A stretch of 64,000 nucleotides of DNA from Trichormus sp. M33_DOE_039. GTDB taxonomy: Bacteria; Cyanobacteriota; Cyanobacteriia; Cyanobacteriales; Nostocaceae. The DNA lies in contig DVDT01000052.1 of NCBI GenBank assembly GCA_015296085.1, positions 48,605 through 112,604 of the forward strand. The letters run 5' to 3'. Below are positions 55,611 to 64,000 of this stretch, one piece after another (positions within the stretch are counted from its first letter, which is position 1; each line of letters begins with the position of its first letter). The notes under the pieces were generated by a model, which was not told the DNA's origin, searched no databases, and was given only the letters and a program-made list of their open reading frames with translations. Both the position numbers and the translations under genes were made by a program.

Positions 55611-57102
55611 AAACCTGTATCGGCTTTGCTTGGTGGGGATATTCTTAATATCGCTCGCCTTACGTTTTTGGGGACTTGATAGATTTAATACTTTAGTATT
55701 TGATGAGGTTTATTACGCGAAGTTTGGTAATAACTATCTTACTCATACGCAATTTTTTGACGGACATCCACCTTTAGGTAAATACATGATTGCTGTGGGA
55801 ATATGGCTGAGTAGTCATATTCCTTTTTGGCAAGATTCAGTCAATGGACTGACTGGTTCACTGCGATCGCCTTGGAGTTATCGCTGGATGAATGCTTTAT
55901 CTGGCTCATTTATCCCGGTCATTATAGCTAATATTGCCTATCAATTAAGTTATCGTCGCAGCTTTGCTGTACTTGCAGGTTTTTTCACAGCTTTAGACGG
56001 TATTTTTATTGTTGAATCTCGCTACGCGTTGATTAACATTTATATAGTTTTGTTTGGATTATTGGGGCAATTGTTATTTTTATTAGCCTTGTCCCAGAAA
56101 CAGAAAAATAAATTATTATATTTAGGCTTGGCAGGTATAGCTTTTGGGGCTTCATGTGCTACAAAATGGAATGGTCTCTTTTTTTTAGCGGGTATCTATG
56201 CAATTTGGGGATTTGCCTGGATATACCAGTTAGTCATTAATAAACATCAATTCCAAGAAATTATCAAAAATTTATTTAATTTTTCTATAAATAACTCAGT
56301 TCAGCAGCAATCATGCAATATTTCCCATGTTTTACCACTACACAAGCTGACTCAAATTAATATTTGGCAATTTATCTTTTTTCTGGGGATTATTCCTCTG
56401 ACTTTCTATAGTTTGCTCTGGATTCCTCACCTCCAAATTAATCCCAAATATGGATTTATCGAAGTCCATCAAGAAATTTTGGGATTTCATGAACGTCTTG
56501 GGGGTAATTCTCCCTCAGTTCATCCCTATTGTGCGGCTTGGTATAAATGGCCTTTGTTAACTCGACCGATGGCTTATTATTATCAGACAGCACACCGTAT
56601 CACCGATCCACTACCAGTATTGGGGCCGCCTTTACCTAACGGTGCAGGAAAAGTGATTTATGATGTTCATGCTCTAGGGAATCCTTCTTTGTGGTGGTTT
56701 GGTTTTGCATCTATATTATTTTTGCTAGGAATGCTAATCGTATCAGTTGTAATTCCTGCAATTAAGCAAAAACGCTTACCACTACCAGAAAATATTTCTC
56801 CTGATAGTTGGATTGGTTTATATTTAGTCTTCAATTATGCCGTTAACTTACTACCTTGGGTGAGAGTAAACAGGTGTGTTTTTATCTATCACTATATGAC
56901 GGCGGTAGTGTTTGCATTCCTGGCGATCGCTTGGTTTGTGGATCAATGTCTACACAGTTATTATCGACCACTCCGGGTTGTAGGTGTGACTATTTCTTTC
57001 CTAATTATTGCGGCTTTTGTGTACTGGATGCCGATTTATTTAGGTTTACCTCTGTCTCCTGAAGGTTATAGGTTCAGGATGTGGTTTCAATCTTGGATTT
57101 GA
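55603..57102 (+). CDS. PMT-family (GT39) membrane glycosyltransferase
   Basis: 499 residues with about ten hydrophobic helices. The first loop has the catalytic acidic pair VFDEVYYAKFGNNYL (Asp-Glu of PMT enzymes) followed by DGHPPLGKYMIAVG, which is diagnostic for dolichyl-phosphate-mannose protein mannosyltransferases. A later charged loop holds PRGSxxK-like SVHPYCAAWYKWPLLTRPMAYYYQ. It transfers a sugar from a lipid carrier to a protein or other acceptor on the outer side. Actual sugar and acceptor are unknown. The start codon is within a heptamer repeat. It lies downstream of the two-component pair but is not obviously in that operon. Confidence 0.9.
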   Translation: MTKNLYRLCLVGIFLISLALRFWGLDRFNTLVFDEVYYAKFGNNYLTHTQFFDGHPPLGKYMIAVGIWLSSHIPFWQDSVNGLTGSLRSPWSYRWMNALSGSFIPVIIANIAYQLSYRRSFAVLAGFFTALDGIFIVESRYALINIYIVLFGLLGQLLFLLALSQKQKNKLLYLGLAGIAFGASCATKWNGLFFLAGIYAIWGFAWIYQLVINKHQFQEIIKNLFNFSINNSVQQQSCNISHVLPLHKLTQINIWQFIFFLGIIPLTFYSLLWIPHLQINPKYGFIEVHQEILGFHERLGGNSPSVHPYCAAWYKWPLLTRPMAYYYQTAHRITDPLPVLGPPLPNGAGKVIYDVHALGNPSLWWFGFASILFLLGMLIVSVVIPAIKQKRLPLPENISPDSWIGLYLVFNYAVNLLPWVRVNRCVFIYHYMTAVVFAFLAIAWFVDQCLHSYYRPLRVVGVTISFLIIAAFVYWMPIYLGLPLSPEGYRFRMWFQSWI

Positions 57103-57737
57103 AATTAGTAGACATTTGTAGGGGCGGGTTCACCGAGATCATCGTTCATTGTTTATGATATTTGATTAACCCGCCTCTACCGAGTCTCACTCTAATTCAC
57201 ATCAGGCGTGATTTATAAATTAAATCTTAAATTTTAGGATGGCGAGTGCATTCAATCAACGCATTGCGCACCCTATGATTTTGGTGTGTTATGGCTAGTT
57301 TCTCATCTCGCCAAAGTTTATATTTTTACATAAGTTATTGAAAATATTTTTAATTTTTAGTTTTGAATTGTTAACTTATTCACGCAATTTCTTTACCATT
57401 TGCTATTACTTTACACAGCTAAACATAAACTGCTTAATCAATCACTTGTCATTTCATATTTCTTATCTGTATTTATATTTACTGATGTTAGACTGTAAAG
57501 CACGAACAGTAGAGAAATTAGCTGTCATAACAGTTACTGAGGAGTCAAAATTTAGCAGCGTTCAGCAAGAAATTGAGCTAGATGGATGATCAACGCAGAT
57601 AATTTTATATTTGTGTGTTTTTAACGTCATTAATATAGAAATTTACGTCGATTTGGTCTCAATAGATAGCAGCAAATTCAAAATTGGGTATCGACTCGCA
57701 TTTTGATGACCTCAGATACTAAAAAGAGGATATATTT
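57103..57737. other. 635-bp intergenic region with a 63-bp inverted-repeat element
   Basis: GTAGGGGCGGGTT (57118-57130) and AACCCGCCTCTAC (57168-57180) are inverted copies with one mismatch and can form a hairpin with a 37-base loop. This GGGGCGGGTTCACCG-type element looks like a dispersed Nostoc repeat and may also end the glycosyltransferase transcript. GCATTGCGCACCCTA at about 57262-57276 is another repeat-like piece. From 57338 a short frame of 83 codons lacks support. AAAGAGGA before 57738 is the phytochrome ribosome site. No RNA gene was seen. Confidence 0.6.
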
Positions 57738-60035
57738 ATGACCATTAGTTTAGAAAGAGCAGATATTAATGTCACGAGCCTCAAGGAAGCTCCAATTCAT
57801 CTTTCTAGTCAAATTCAACCGCACGGAGTTCTATTAGTCCTATCTGAACCAGACCTCAAAATATTACAAGTTAGCAATAATACTTGGGAAATTTTAGGAA
57901 TTAATGCAGAGTCTGTTTTACAAAAAAAATTGGAAGAATTACTAGATTCATTTCAAGTAGAGCGGATTAAGGCTGGACTATTAGAAGACAATCTCGAATT
58001 TATTAATCCGACTAAGGTTTGGATGCCCAAAAAAGGCGGAGAATATGTAGTTTTTGATGCTGTATTTCATCGTAATTCAGAAGGACTGTTGATTCTAGAG
58101 TTAGAGCCTGCCATCTCTCAAGAAAATATTCCATTTTTAAGCTTTTATCATCTAGCGAAAGCTTCTATTAATGAGTTAGAAAAAACTGTAAATTTGCGAG
58201 ATTTCTGTCAAATAATTGTGCAGGAAGTCCGTAAAGTTACGGGTTTTGACCGGGTGATGTTATATAAATTCGATGATGATGGACACGGTTCTGTTGTTGC
58301 AGAAGAAAAAATTGCCAGTCTGGAATCATATTTAGGATTGCATTATCCAGAATCTGATATTCCTAAACCTGCCAGAAAATTGTTTATTTCTAACTCAATT
58401 CGCCTCATCCCGAATGCTCAGGCTCTACCTGTACAAATGTTACCAGTGAAAAATCCGGTGAGCGATCGCGCGCCTGATTTAACTAATTCCATCCTCAGAA
58501 GTGCCGCTTCTTGCCATTTGGAATACTTACACAATATGGGTGTAGGTGCTTCTTTAACTATTTCCTTAATTAAAGACCAAAAACTTTGGGGATTAATCGC
58601 TTGTCACCATCAAACACCAAAATATGTTTCCTATGAATTACGCAAAGCCTGCGAATTTTTAGGAAGAGTGATATTTGCCGAACTATCAGCCAGAGAAGAA
58701 ACAGAAGATTACGATTATCGGATGAATCTCACCCATATTCAATCATTATTGGTTGAATATATGTCCCAAGAAGACAATTTTATTGATGGGTTAATTAAAC
58801 ATCAGCCGAATCTTTTGGATTTAACCGGTGCGAAAGGTGCGGCTATCTGCTGTGGGGACAAATTTACCTTGATTGGTGAAACTCCCAAAGAAGAAGAATT
58901 AGTGTTTTTGATGCAATGGCTCAAAAATCACATTGAGTCAGAAGTTTTCCACACTGATTCTTTAGCACAAGTTTATCCCGATGCCGAAAGGTTTAAAAAT
59001 GTTGCTAGCGGATTATTGGCTATTCCCATTTCCCATCGTAATTATGTGTTGTGGTTTAGACCGGAAGTAATTCAAACGGTGAATTGGGGTGGTGATCCTC
59101 ATAAAGCCTTTGAAGTCGCACAGTCTGAGGGAAATTTGCGTCTTTGTCCCCGGAAATCCTTTGAACTGTGGAAAGAGACAGTCCGCCTTACCTCATTGCC
59201 TTGGAAGTATGTAGAAATTAGAGCCGCGCTAGAATTGAGAAAGGCAATCGTCAATATTGTCCTACGCCAAGCTGACGAACTAGCGGAGTTAGCGCAAGAT
59301 TTAGAACGTTCCAACGCCGAACTGAAAAAATTCGCCTACGTTGCTTCCCATGATTTGCAAGAACCACTAAATCAAGTGGCAAATTATGTGCAGTTGTTAG
59401 CGATGCGCTATGAAGATGAACTAGATATAGACGCGAAAGAGTTTATCAACTACGCAGTTGAGGGTGTCAGCCTCATGCAGACATTAATCGATGATGTTCT
59501 AGCATACTCAAAAGTAGACACCCAAGCGATCGCATTCCAACTCACGGAAGTAGAAACCTCATTAGAAAAAGCTCTGAGCAATTTACGCCAAAGGATTGTC
59601 GAAAGCAAGGCTACTATCACCCATGACCCCTTACCTATAGTCATGGCGGGTAGCACCCAACTCATGCAGTTATTCCAAAACTTAATTGCTAACGCCATCA
59701 AATTCCGCAGCAGCGAGCCACTCCAAATCCACATCGGCGCAGAAAGACTAGAAGATGAGTGGTTATTCTCCGTCAAAGATAACGGAATTGGTCTCGACCC
59801 ACAATTTAGCGATCGCATTTTTGTCATCTTTCAACGTCTCCACACCAGAGACGAATACCAAGGTACAGGAATGGGTCTAGCCATCTGTAAAAAGATTATC
59901 GAATGCCATCGAGGCCGCATTTGGGTAGAATCACAACTTGGTGAAGGTGCAACCTTCTACTTTACGATTCCAGTCGGAGGACGAGAGCGTGAGCGTAGAA
60001 ACGGAAGAAAAACTCAAAACCATATTTTTAGTTGA
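57738..60035 (+). CDS. cph1: Cph1-class phytochrome histidine kinase
   Basis: 765 residues, collinear with Synechocystis Cph1. PAS 10-125 (IQPHGVLLVLSEPDLKIL), GAF about 145-325 with chromophore-binding Cys C259 followed by H260 and PESDIP (D207), PHY about 335-510 with WFRPEVIQTVNWGGDP, then HisKA with SHDLQEPLNQV and an ATPase with ANAIKF, DNGIGL and GTGMGLAI. The N-terminal Cys of bacteriophytochromes is absent, so it should bind phycocyanobilin at C259 and switch between red and far-red states. Known Anabaena homologues are called AphA. It overlaps the regulator gene by 47 bases, and a hybrid kinase follows, so a three-gene light-signalling unit is likely. Confidence 0.95.
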   Translation: MTISLERADINVTSLKEAPIHLSSQIQPHGVLLVLSEPDLKILQVSNNTWEILGINAESVLQKKLEELLDSFQVERIKAGLLEDNLEFINPTKVWMPKKGGEYVVFDAVFHRNSEGLLILELEPAISQENIPFLSFYHLAKASINELEKTVNLRDFCQIIVQEVRKVTGFDRVMLYKFDDDGHGSVVAEEKIASLESYLGLHYPESDIPKPARKLFISNSIRLIPNAQALPVQMLPVKNPVSDRAPDLTNSILRSAASCHLEYLHNMGVGASLTISLIKDQKLWGLIACHHQTPKYVSYELRKACEFLGRVIFAELSAREETEDYDYRMNLTHIQSLLVEYMSQEDNFIDGLIKHQPNLLDLTGAKGAAICCGDKFTLIGETPKEEELVFLMQWLKNHIESEVFHTDSLAQVYPDAERFKNVASGLLAIPISHRNYVLWFRPEVIQTVNWGGDPHKAFEVAQSEGNLRLCPRKSFELWKETVRLTSLPWKYVEIRAALELRKAIVNIVLRQADELAELAQDLERSNAELKKFAYVASHDLQEPLNQVANYVQLLAMRYEDELDIDAKEFINYAVEGVSLMQTLIDDVLAYSKVDTQAIAFQLTEVETSLEKALSNLRQRIVESKATITHDPLPIVMAGSTQLMQLFQNLIANAIKFRSSEPLQIHIGAERLEDEWLFSVKDNGIGLDPQFSDRIFVIFQRLHTRDEYQGTGMGLAICKKIIECHRGRIWVESQLGEGATFYFTIPVGGRERERRNGRKTQNHIFS

Positions 60036-60435
60036 GGACAACAAAGCTGATATCCGCCTGATCCAAGAAGCGTTTAAAAATAGCTCCATACCACACCAAG
60101 TAGTAACAGTCCGGGATGGTATGGACGCTATGGCCTATCTCCGACAAGAGGGTGAATATAGCGATGCGCTACGTCCAGACCTAATTTTGTTAGATTTAAA
60201 TCTACCGAAAAAAGACGGTCGAGAAGTCTTGGCAGAAATTAAAGCTGATCCTGCATTGAAACGCATTCCCGTAGTCGTGTTAACAACATCGAGAAACGAA
60301 GACGATATTTTTCACAGCTACGAATTACACGTCAACTGCTACATCACTAAATCCCGTAACCTCAGCCAACTATTCCAAATTGTCAAAGGAATTGAAGAAT
60401 TTTGGCTGTCTACTGTGACTCTACCACCAGAGTAA
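59989..60435 (+). CDS. rcpA: Rcp1-type response regulator for the phytochrome
   Basis: 148 residues from a GTG at 59989, with GGAGGA eight bases upstream inside the phytochrome's 3' end. A longer frame from 59938 has no site. Receiver with EDNKADIRLIQEAF, phospho-Asp D69 in LILLDLNLPKKDGREV and Lys in CYITKSRNLSQLF, ending with EEFWLSTVTLP. It is nearly collinear with Synechocystis Rcp1, which takes phosphate from Cph1 and lacks an output domain. The genes overlap by 47 bases, so translation is coupled. The next gene starts 180 bases further on. Confidence 0.95.
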   Translation: MSVETEEKLKTIFLVEDNKADIRLIQEAFKNSSIPHQVVTVRDGMDAMAYLRQEGEYSDALRPDLILLDLNLPKKDGREVLAEIKADPALKRIPVVVLTTSRNEDDIFHSYELHVNCYITKSRNLSQLFQIVKGIEEFWLSTVTLPPE

Positions 60436-60615
60436 GAAAGGCAAAAGGTGAGCCACTGCGGTGGCGTTAGCGTCGCTGCTAGAGCCACCCGTTGGCGCAG
60501 CCTCTCGTAGAAAAGGGTAAAAGAAAAAAGTAAAAAGAAATAAATCTTTTCTTTTTTACTTTTTCCTTTTCATGATCTATTCCCCATTCACAATTCCAGG
60601 GGGTGAAACCAGAAA
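60436..60615. other. Intergenic region with repeat and A/T-rich inverted repeat
   Basis: GGCGTTAGCGTCGCTGCTAG (about 60463-60482) resembles a dispersed Nostoc repeat also seen near 3580. An imperfect inverted repeat of purine-rich GAAAAGGGTAAAAG and T-rich CTTTTTCC (about 60508-60572) could be a terminator after the regulator gene. Some transcription could still continue to the hybrid kinase. Confidence 0.5.
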
Positions 60616-61785
60616 ATGATCCTTGGACGCTCAGTAAAAATTTTGTTAATTGAAGACAACATAGCAGAAGCGAGGTTATTACAAGAATATTTACAGCAGG
60701 CTGAATCCAAACAATTTTCTCTGGTTCATGTGAAGCGATTAGGGGAAGCACTTAACGAACTTCGTCAAACTAGTTATCACAATAATTATGACGTGATTTT
60801 ATTAGACTTGACTTTGCCTGACAGTCAAGGATTATCATCTCTATCTTCATTGATAGGGCAATCTCCTAGTGTGCCGATTGTTGTACTCACTAACACCAAC
60901 GACGAAGATTTAGCCATTGAGGCAGTCCGTCAGGGAGCGCAAGATTATCTAGTTAAGCGACAGGTAAATGTTCATGTTTTGGTGCGCGCTCTATGTTATG
61001 CGATCGAGCGAAAACAAGCTTTAGAAAGCTTACGCGTCCTCAATAAATCTCTAGAAAACTGTGTAGAAGAACGTACAGCAGAACTTGTAAAAGCATTAGA
61101 AATAAATCAGTTTAAATCTGAGTTTGTCTCTATGCTTTCCCATGATATTCGTAATCCCTTAAATACTATTCTTCTGGCTGCTGGATTGCTGCAAGATAAC
61201 GAAGAGAAACTCAGTCAAGAGAAAAAACATTCTCACTTCCAAATGATTCGTTCTGCAATCAAAAATATGGCGCAGTTATTAGATGAAGTATCATTTATTG
61301 GCAAAGCAGATGCAGGTAAACTTTGGTGTGAACTAATTGCGATCGATTTAGAATCATTCTGTCTACAACTAGTAGAAGAAGCTCAGTTAACTATTAAAGA
61401 AAAACAACTGAATCTTATTTTCCATTGTCCACAAAAATTAGAGCCAGTATTATTAGATGAGAGTTTACTGCGCCACATCTTAGCTAATTTACTAGGCAAT
61501 GCTATTAAGTATTCACAACCTGGTGGTATGGTCAAATTTGAATTATTTGATCAAGAAGAAGCAGTAATTTTCAAAATTCAAGACTGGGGTATCGGCATTG
61601 CTCTTACAGACCAAAAAAACTTGTTTCAGCCTTTCCATCGTGGAGAAAACGTTTGTGGAATTTCTGGTACTGGTTTAGGTTTAGCTATCGTCAAAAAATG
61701 CGTTGACGCTCACCAAGGAGAGATTTTCGTCAATAGTGAAATTGGGGTCGGTACAACTGTTACAGTCATATTACCCAAAGAATAG
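60616..61785 (+). CDS. Receiver-histidine kinase hybrid, downstream of the phytochrome operon
   Basis: 389 residues. A receiver (about 5-125) has EDNIAEARLLQEYL, phospho-Asp in VILLDLTLPDSQG and Lys in YLVKRQVNVHV. A coiled linker (NKSLENCVEERTAELV) leads to HisKA with MLSHDIRNPLNT, then an ATPase with NLLGNAIKYS, DWGIGI and GTGLGLAIV. No membrane helix or sensor domain, so its input must come from the receiver, perhaps by phosphotransfer from an upstream kinase. Placement after cph1-rcpA suggests a role in light signalling. That is inference. A GGGGG TGA-like site precedes the ATG. Confidence 0.9.
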   Translation: MILGRSVKILLIEDNIAEARLLQEYLQQAESKQFSLVHVKRLGEALNELRQTSYHNNYDVILLDLTLPDSQGLSSLSSLIGQSPSVPIVVLTNTNDEDLAIEAVRQGAQDYLVKRQVNVHVLVRALCYAIERKQALESLRVLNKSLENCVEERTAELVKALEINQFKSEFVSMLSHDIRNPLNTILLAAGLLQDNEEKLSQEKKHSHFQMIRSAIKNMAQLLDEVSFIGKADAGKLWCELIAIDLESFCLQLVEEAQLTIKEKQLNLIFHCPQKLEPVLLDESLLRHILANLLGNAIKYSQPGGMVKFELFDQEEAVIFKIQDWGIGIALTDQKNLFQPFHRGENVCGISGTGLGLAIVKKCVDAHQGEIFVNSEIGVGTTVTVILPKE

Positions 61786-61863
61786 AGAATGGGAATGGGG
61801 AATAGTAATTTTAGATGAAAACTCATCCAAAATTGAATTTCCCAATGCCCAATCCCTAATTAA

Positions 61864-62487
61864 CTATTTCCGAGCCTGAATTACCTGCAAACTACCACCT
61901 GCACACAAAGTTGACTGACTGACTTGAAATCCTATTTCAGTTAATAATCCACTCAAATCAGTTTTTAATAATTTCCAAGCTGTTTCTGTCTCAAACAACC
62001 AAAAAAATAACGCCAAACCAGGCCAGAAGATAGGGTTAGTAGGTGAATGAAAATCCACAACAGTAAATATACCTCCTGGCTTTAACACTCGATAAACTTC
62101 TTGAATAATTTCCCTCAATTGTATCGGCTGCATTTCATGTAAAGCTGCGCTGGTATGCACTAAATCAAATTGAGCATCTGGAAAAGGCATTTTTTCTGCA
62201 AAAGCTTCCACATAATCCGCTTCAGGTACATTCTGCTTGGCTCGTTGTAAAGATAATGGTGAAGCATCGAGTCCTGTTACATTTTGTGAATATTTCACTA
62301 AAAATTGCGTTGCTTGACCACTACCACAACATAAATCTAAAACATGAGTATCTGAGTGAATAGTTAAGCCTTGTAGAGCCAATTGCCGAAAACGGTTTTC
62401 ACCACCGACGCTGATGGCTGCTAAACGCGATATTCCATCATATAGCCATTGATAGCGATAACTTAAATCTCTTAAAATTGTTGCCAT
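61864..62487 (-). CDS. Class I SAM-dependent methyltransferase (UbiE-like)
   Basis: 207 residues from the ATG at 62487, which has AAAGG about seven bases upstream. An in-frame GTG at 62502 is less likely. The Rossmann core has VLDLCCGSGQATQFL (motif I, SAM-binding), TGLDASPLSLQRAKQN, a motif-II region EKMPFPDAQFDLVHTSAALHEM and YRVLKPGGIFTVVDFH. It resembles quinone- or tocopherol-type small-molecule methyltransferases. The substrate is unknown. It is divergent from hemH. Confidence 0.9.
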   Translation of the reverse strand: MATILRDLSYRYQWLYDGISRLAAISVGGENRFRQLALQGLTIHSDTHVLDLCCGSGQATQFLVKYSQNVTGLDASPLSLQRAKQNVPEADYVEAFAEKMPFPDAQFDLVHTSAALHEMQPIQLREIIQEVYRVLKPGGIFTVVDFHSPTNPIFWPGLALFFWLFETETAWKLLKTDLSGLLTEIGFQVSQSTLCAGGSLQVIQARK

Positions 62488-62580
62488 TGCACCTTTGCTC
62501 ACTGTTAAGCTTTATATTTAATAAAGATATATTGTTAACATTAGTAAAAAATCTGAAAAAGTCGGGGGAAAATAACTGCT

Positions 62581-63747
62581 ATGGGTCGTGTAGGCGTATT
62601 ATTACTCAATCTCGGTGGGCCCGATAAATTAGAGGATGTTGGGCCGTTCTTGTATAACCTCTTTTCTGATCCAGAAATCATACGCTTACCATTCCGTTGG
62701 TTACAAAAACCCCTGGCTTGGTTCATTGCTTCACGACGCACTAAAATATCGCAAGAGAACTATAAGCAAATCGGTGGTGGCTCACCATTACGGCGGATTA
62801 CAGAAGCACAGGGAGAAGCTTTACAAGAACAGCTAAATTATTTGGGACAAGAAGCCAAAATCTATGTAGGAATGCGTTATTGGCATCCTTATACAGAAGA
62901 AGCGATCGCACTTCTCACTCAAGACAATCTGGATAATTTAGTAATTCTGCCTCTTTATCCGCAATTTTCTATCAGTACCAGTGGTTCTAGCTTCCGCCTA
63001 CTTGAGAGACTCTGGCAAGACGACCCCAAATTACAACGGATTGAATACACCGTCATTCCTTCTTGGTACAAACAACCAGGTTACTTACAAGCGATGGCGG
63101 AATTGATTCGTCAAGAACTTGACCAATTCCCCAATCCTGATCAAGTCCACGTCTTCTTTAGCGCACACGGTGTTCCTAAAAGCTATGTAGAAGAAGCAGG
63201 CGACCCTTACCAACAGGAAATTGAGGAATGTACTGCTTTAATTATGCAGACCCTCAATCGTCCGAATGCTCACACCCTAGCCTACCAAAGTCGTGTCGGC
63301 CCCGTAGAGTGGCTGCAACCCTACACAGAAGATGCGCTCAAAGAACTAGGCGAGCAAGGCGTGAAAGACTTAGTTGTTGTACCTATCAGTTTTGTCTCAG
63401 AGCATATTGAGACCTTACAGGAAATTGATATTGAGTATCGGGAAATCGCCGAAGAAGCAGGAATTCACAACTTCCGTCGTGTACCTGCTCCTAATACTCA
63501 TCCTGTCTTTATTCGAGCCTTGGCGGACTTAGTAATTGAAGCACTGCAAAAACCCAGTCTCAAACTTTCCCAAGTCACCCAAATGAAAAAGCGGGTGAAA
63601 ATGTATCCTCCAGAAAGTTGGGAATGGGGTATGACCACCAGTGCAGAAGTCTGGAACGGTCGGATTGCGATGTTAGGTTTTATTGCTTTGATTATTGAGT
63701 TGGTTACAGGCCGTGGACTGTTGCATATGGTTGGACTGTTACAGTGA
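62581..63747 (+). CDS. hemH: Ferrochelatase with C-terminal chlorophyll-binding-like helix
   Basis: 388 residues. Core 1-320: [46 protein letters not shown]-like [11 protein letters not shown], catalytic-region [19 protein letters not shown] and [19 protein letters not shown]. It inserts Fe2+ into protoporphyrin IX. The last 40 residues are a linker and a CAB/HLIP helix, [24 protein letters not shown], with the ExWNGR chlorophyll motif seen in cyanobacterial and plastid type II ferrochelatases. It may couple heme and chlorophyll supply. A terminator follows at 63827. Confidence 0.97.
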   Translation: MGRVGVLLLNLGGPDKLEDVGPFLYNLFSDPEIIRLPFRWLQKPLAWFIASRRTKISQENYKQIGGGSPLRRITEAQGEALQEQLNYLGQEAKIYVGMRYWHPYTEEAIALLTQDNLDNLVILPLYPQFSISTSGSSFRLLERLWQDDPKLQRIEYTVIPSWYKQPGYLQAMAELIRQELDQFPNPDQVHVFFSAHGVPKSYVEEAGDPYQQEIEECTALIMQTLNRPNAHTLAYQSRVGPVEWLQPYTEDALKELGEQGVKDLVVVPISFVSEHIETLQEIDIEYREIAEEAGIHNFRRVPAPNTHPVFIRALADLVIEALQKPSLKLSQVTQMKKRVKMYPPESWEWGMTTSAEVWNGRIAMLGFIALIIELVTGRGLLHMVGLLQ

Positions 63748-63826
63748 TAGGTGACAGGTAACAGTTAAAGCCTTATCTGTTTTTGTCAAGGATTACACAA
63801 TACAAGTGTTTTTTGAGTTCCTAACT

Positions 63827-63848
63827 TCCCTCCTCTGGAGGGATTTTT
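63827..63848 (+). terminator. Rho-independent terminator downstream of hemH
   Basis: TCCCTCC (63827-63833) pairs with GGAGGGA (63837-63843) across a three-base loop, followed by five T residues and more T-rich sequence. It lies 80 bases after the hemH stop. The last 150 bases of the window show no supported gene. Confidence 0.8.
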
Positions 63849-64000
63849 GTTTTTATACGTAACCTGAGTTCGGGATAAGAAATCCTCGAAACCCTTGAGT
63901 TCTCGTTGTTCGGTCTGAAGCTATGTTTTCATCTATTCTCAATAAAGCATGTTGTTGAGATTAATCTCATTTGTGAAACTTAGTGACAAAATGATTCCAC

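Noticed and set aside
57338..57589. 83-codon plus-strand frame upstream of the phytochrome gene
   Set aside because: Low-complexity Phe/Tyr/Leu start typical of A/T-rich noncoding DNA, no ribosome site, no recognisable motif; region is probably a leader.
1..64000. tRNA, rRNA, prophage or cas genes
   Set aside because: Looked for cloverleaf and rRNA-like conserved stretches, phage structural genes and Cas motifs by eye; none could be supported, though short RNAs could be missed.

Overview
The window reads as the chromosome of a filamentous, heterocyst-type cyanobacterium of the Nostoc/Anabaena/Trichormus kind. This is inference from four things seen directly: many copies of the HIP1 octamer GCGATCGC, heptamer tandem repeats (STRR type) between and inside genes, several families of small inverted-repeat elements, and photosynthesis-linked genes (Psb34, a Cph1-class phytochrome with its Rcp1-type regulator, ferrochelatase with a chlorophyll-binding-like tail). 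No rRNA, tRNA or prophage was seen. There is one orphan two-repeat CRISPR unit and no cas gene.

Layout. 1-830: tail of an unidentified gene, a 42-bp tandem repeat, and a DUF1902 gene broken by a one-base deletion. 835-7055: MBL-fold protein, sensor kinase, then rpmG-rpsR followed by an RNase II-family gene, and an RDD membrane protein. 7139-7397: a MITE with a 12-bp target duplication. 7579-12692: a six-PAS hybrid histidine kinase overlapping moeA. 12730-12839: the mini-CRISPR. 13191-21230: PEP synthase, a membrane WD40 protein, psb34, small proteins, typA. 21739-26453: Uma2 nuclease-fold protein, GH31 glucosidase related to sulfoquinovosidase, HlyD-type adaptor. 26640-26999: one MITE nested in another, itself inside a third repeat family. 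27054-33835: a 1741-residue caspase-STAND-WD40 protein followed 38 bp later by a DUF4157 protein with a nuclease-like C-terminus. 34116-42299: Gdt1/Mnx-type transporter, TPR protein, an RGG-tailed protein, DUF39 protein, AI-2E-type permease, ftsH. 42554-46392: two adjacent Ser/Thr kinases sharing an unrecognised C-terminal module. 46525-53314: CoA-ligase-like protein, RND efflux permease and adaptor, small membrane protein. 53442-57102: OmpR-type two-component pair and a PMT-type glycosyltransferase. 57738-61785: phytochrome, Rcp1-type regulator and hybrid kinase. 61864-63747: methyltransferase and ferrochelatase.

Most genes are housekeeping or signalling. The best candidate for an undescribed system is the pair at 27054-33835: a caspase-like protease with an NTPase switch and two predicted seven-blade propellers, next to a protein whose N-terminus is the eCIS-core metallopeptidase-like domain and whose C-terminus has residues arranged like a degenerate PD-(D/E)XK fold. 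This resembles the logic of NLR-like conflict and cell-death systems, but the functional link is inference. The second candidate is the kinase pair with the shared C-terminal module. Repeats have reshaped coding sequence as well: a nine-base minisatellite lies in frame inside the caspase protein, and heptamer repeats abut or supply the start codons of several genes.
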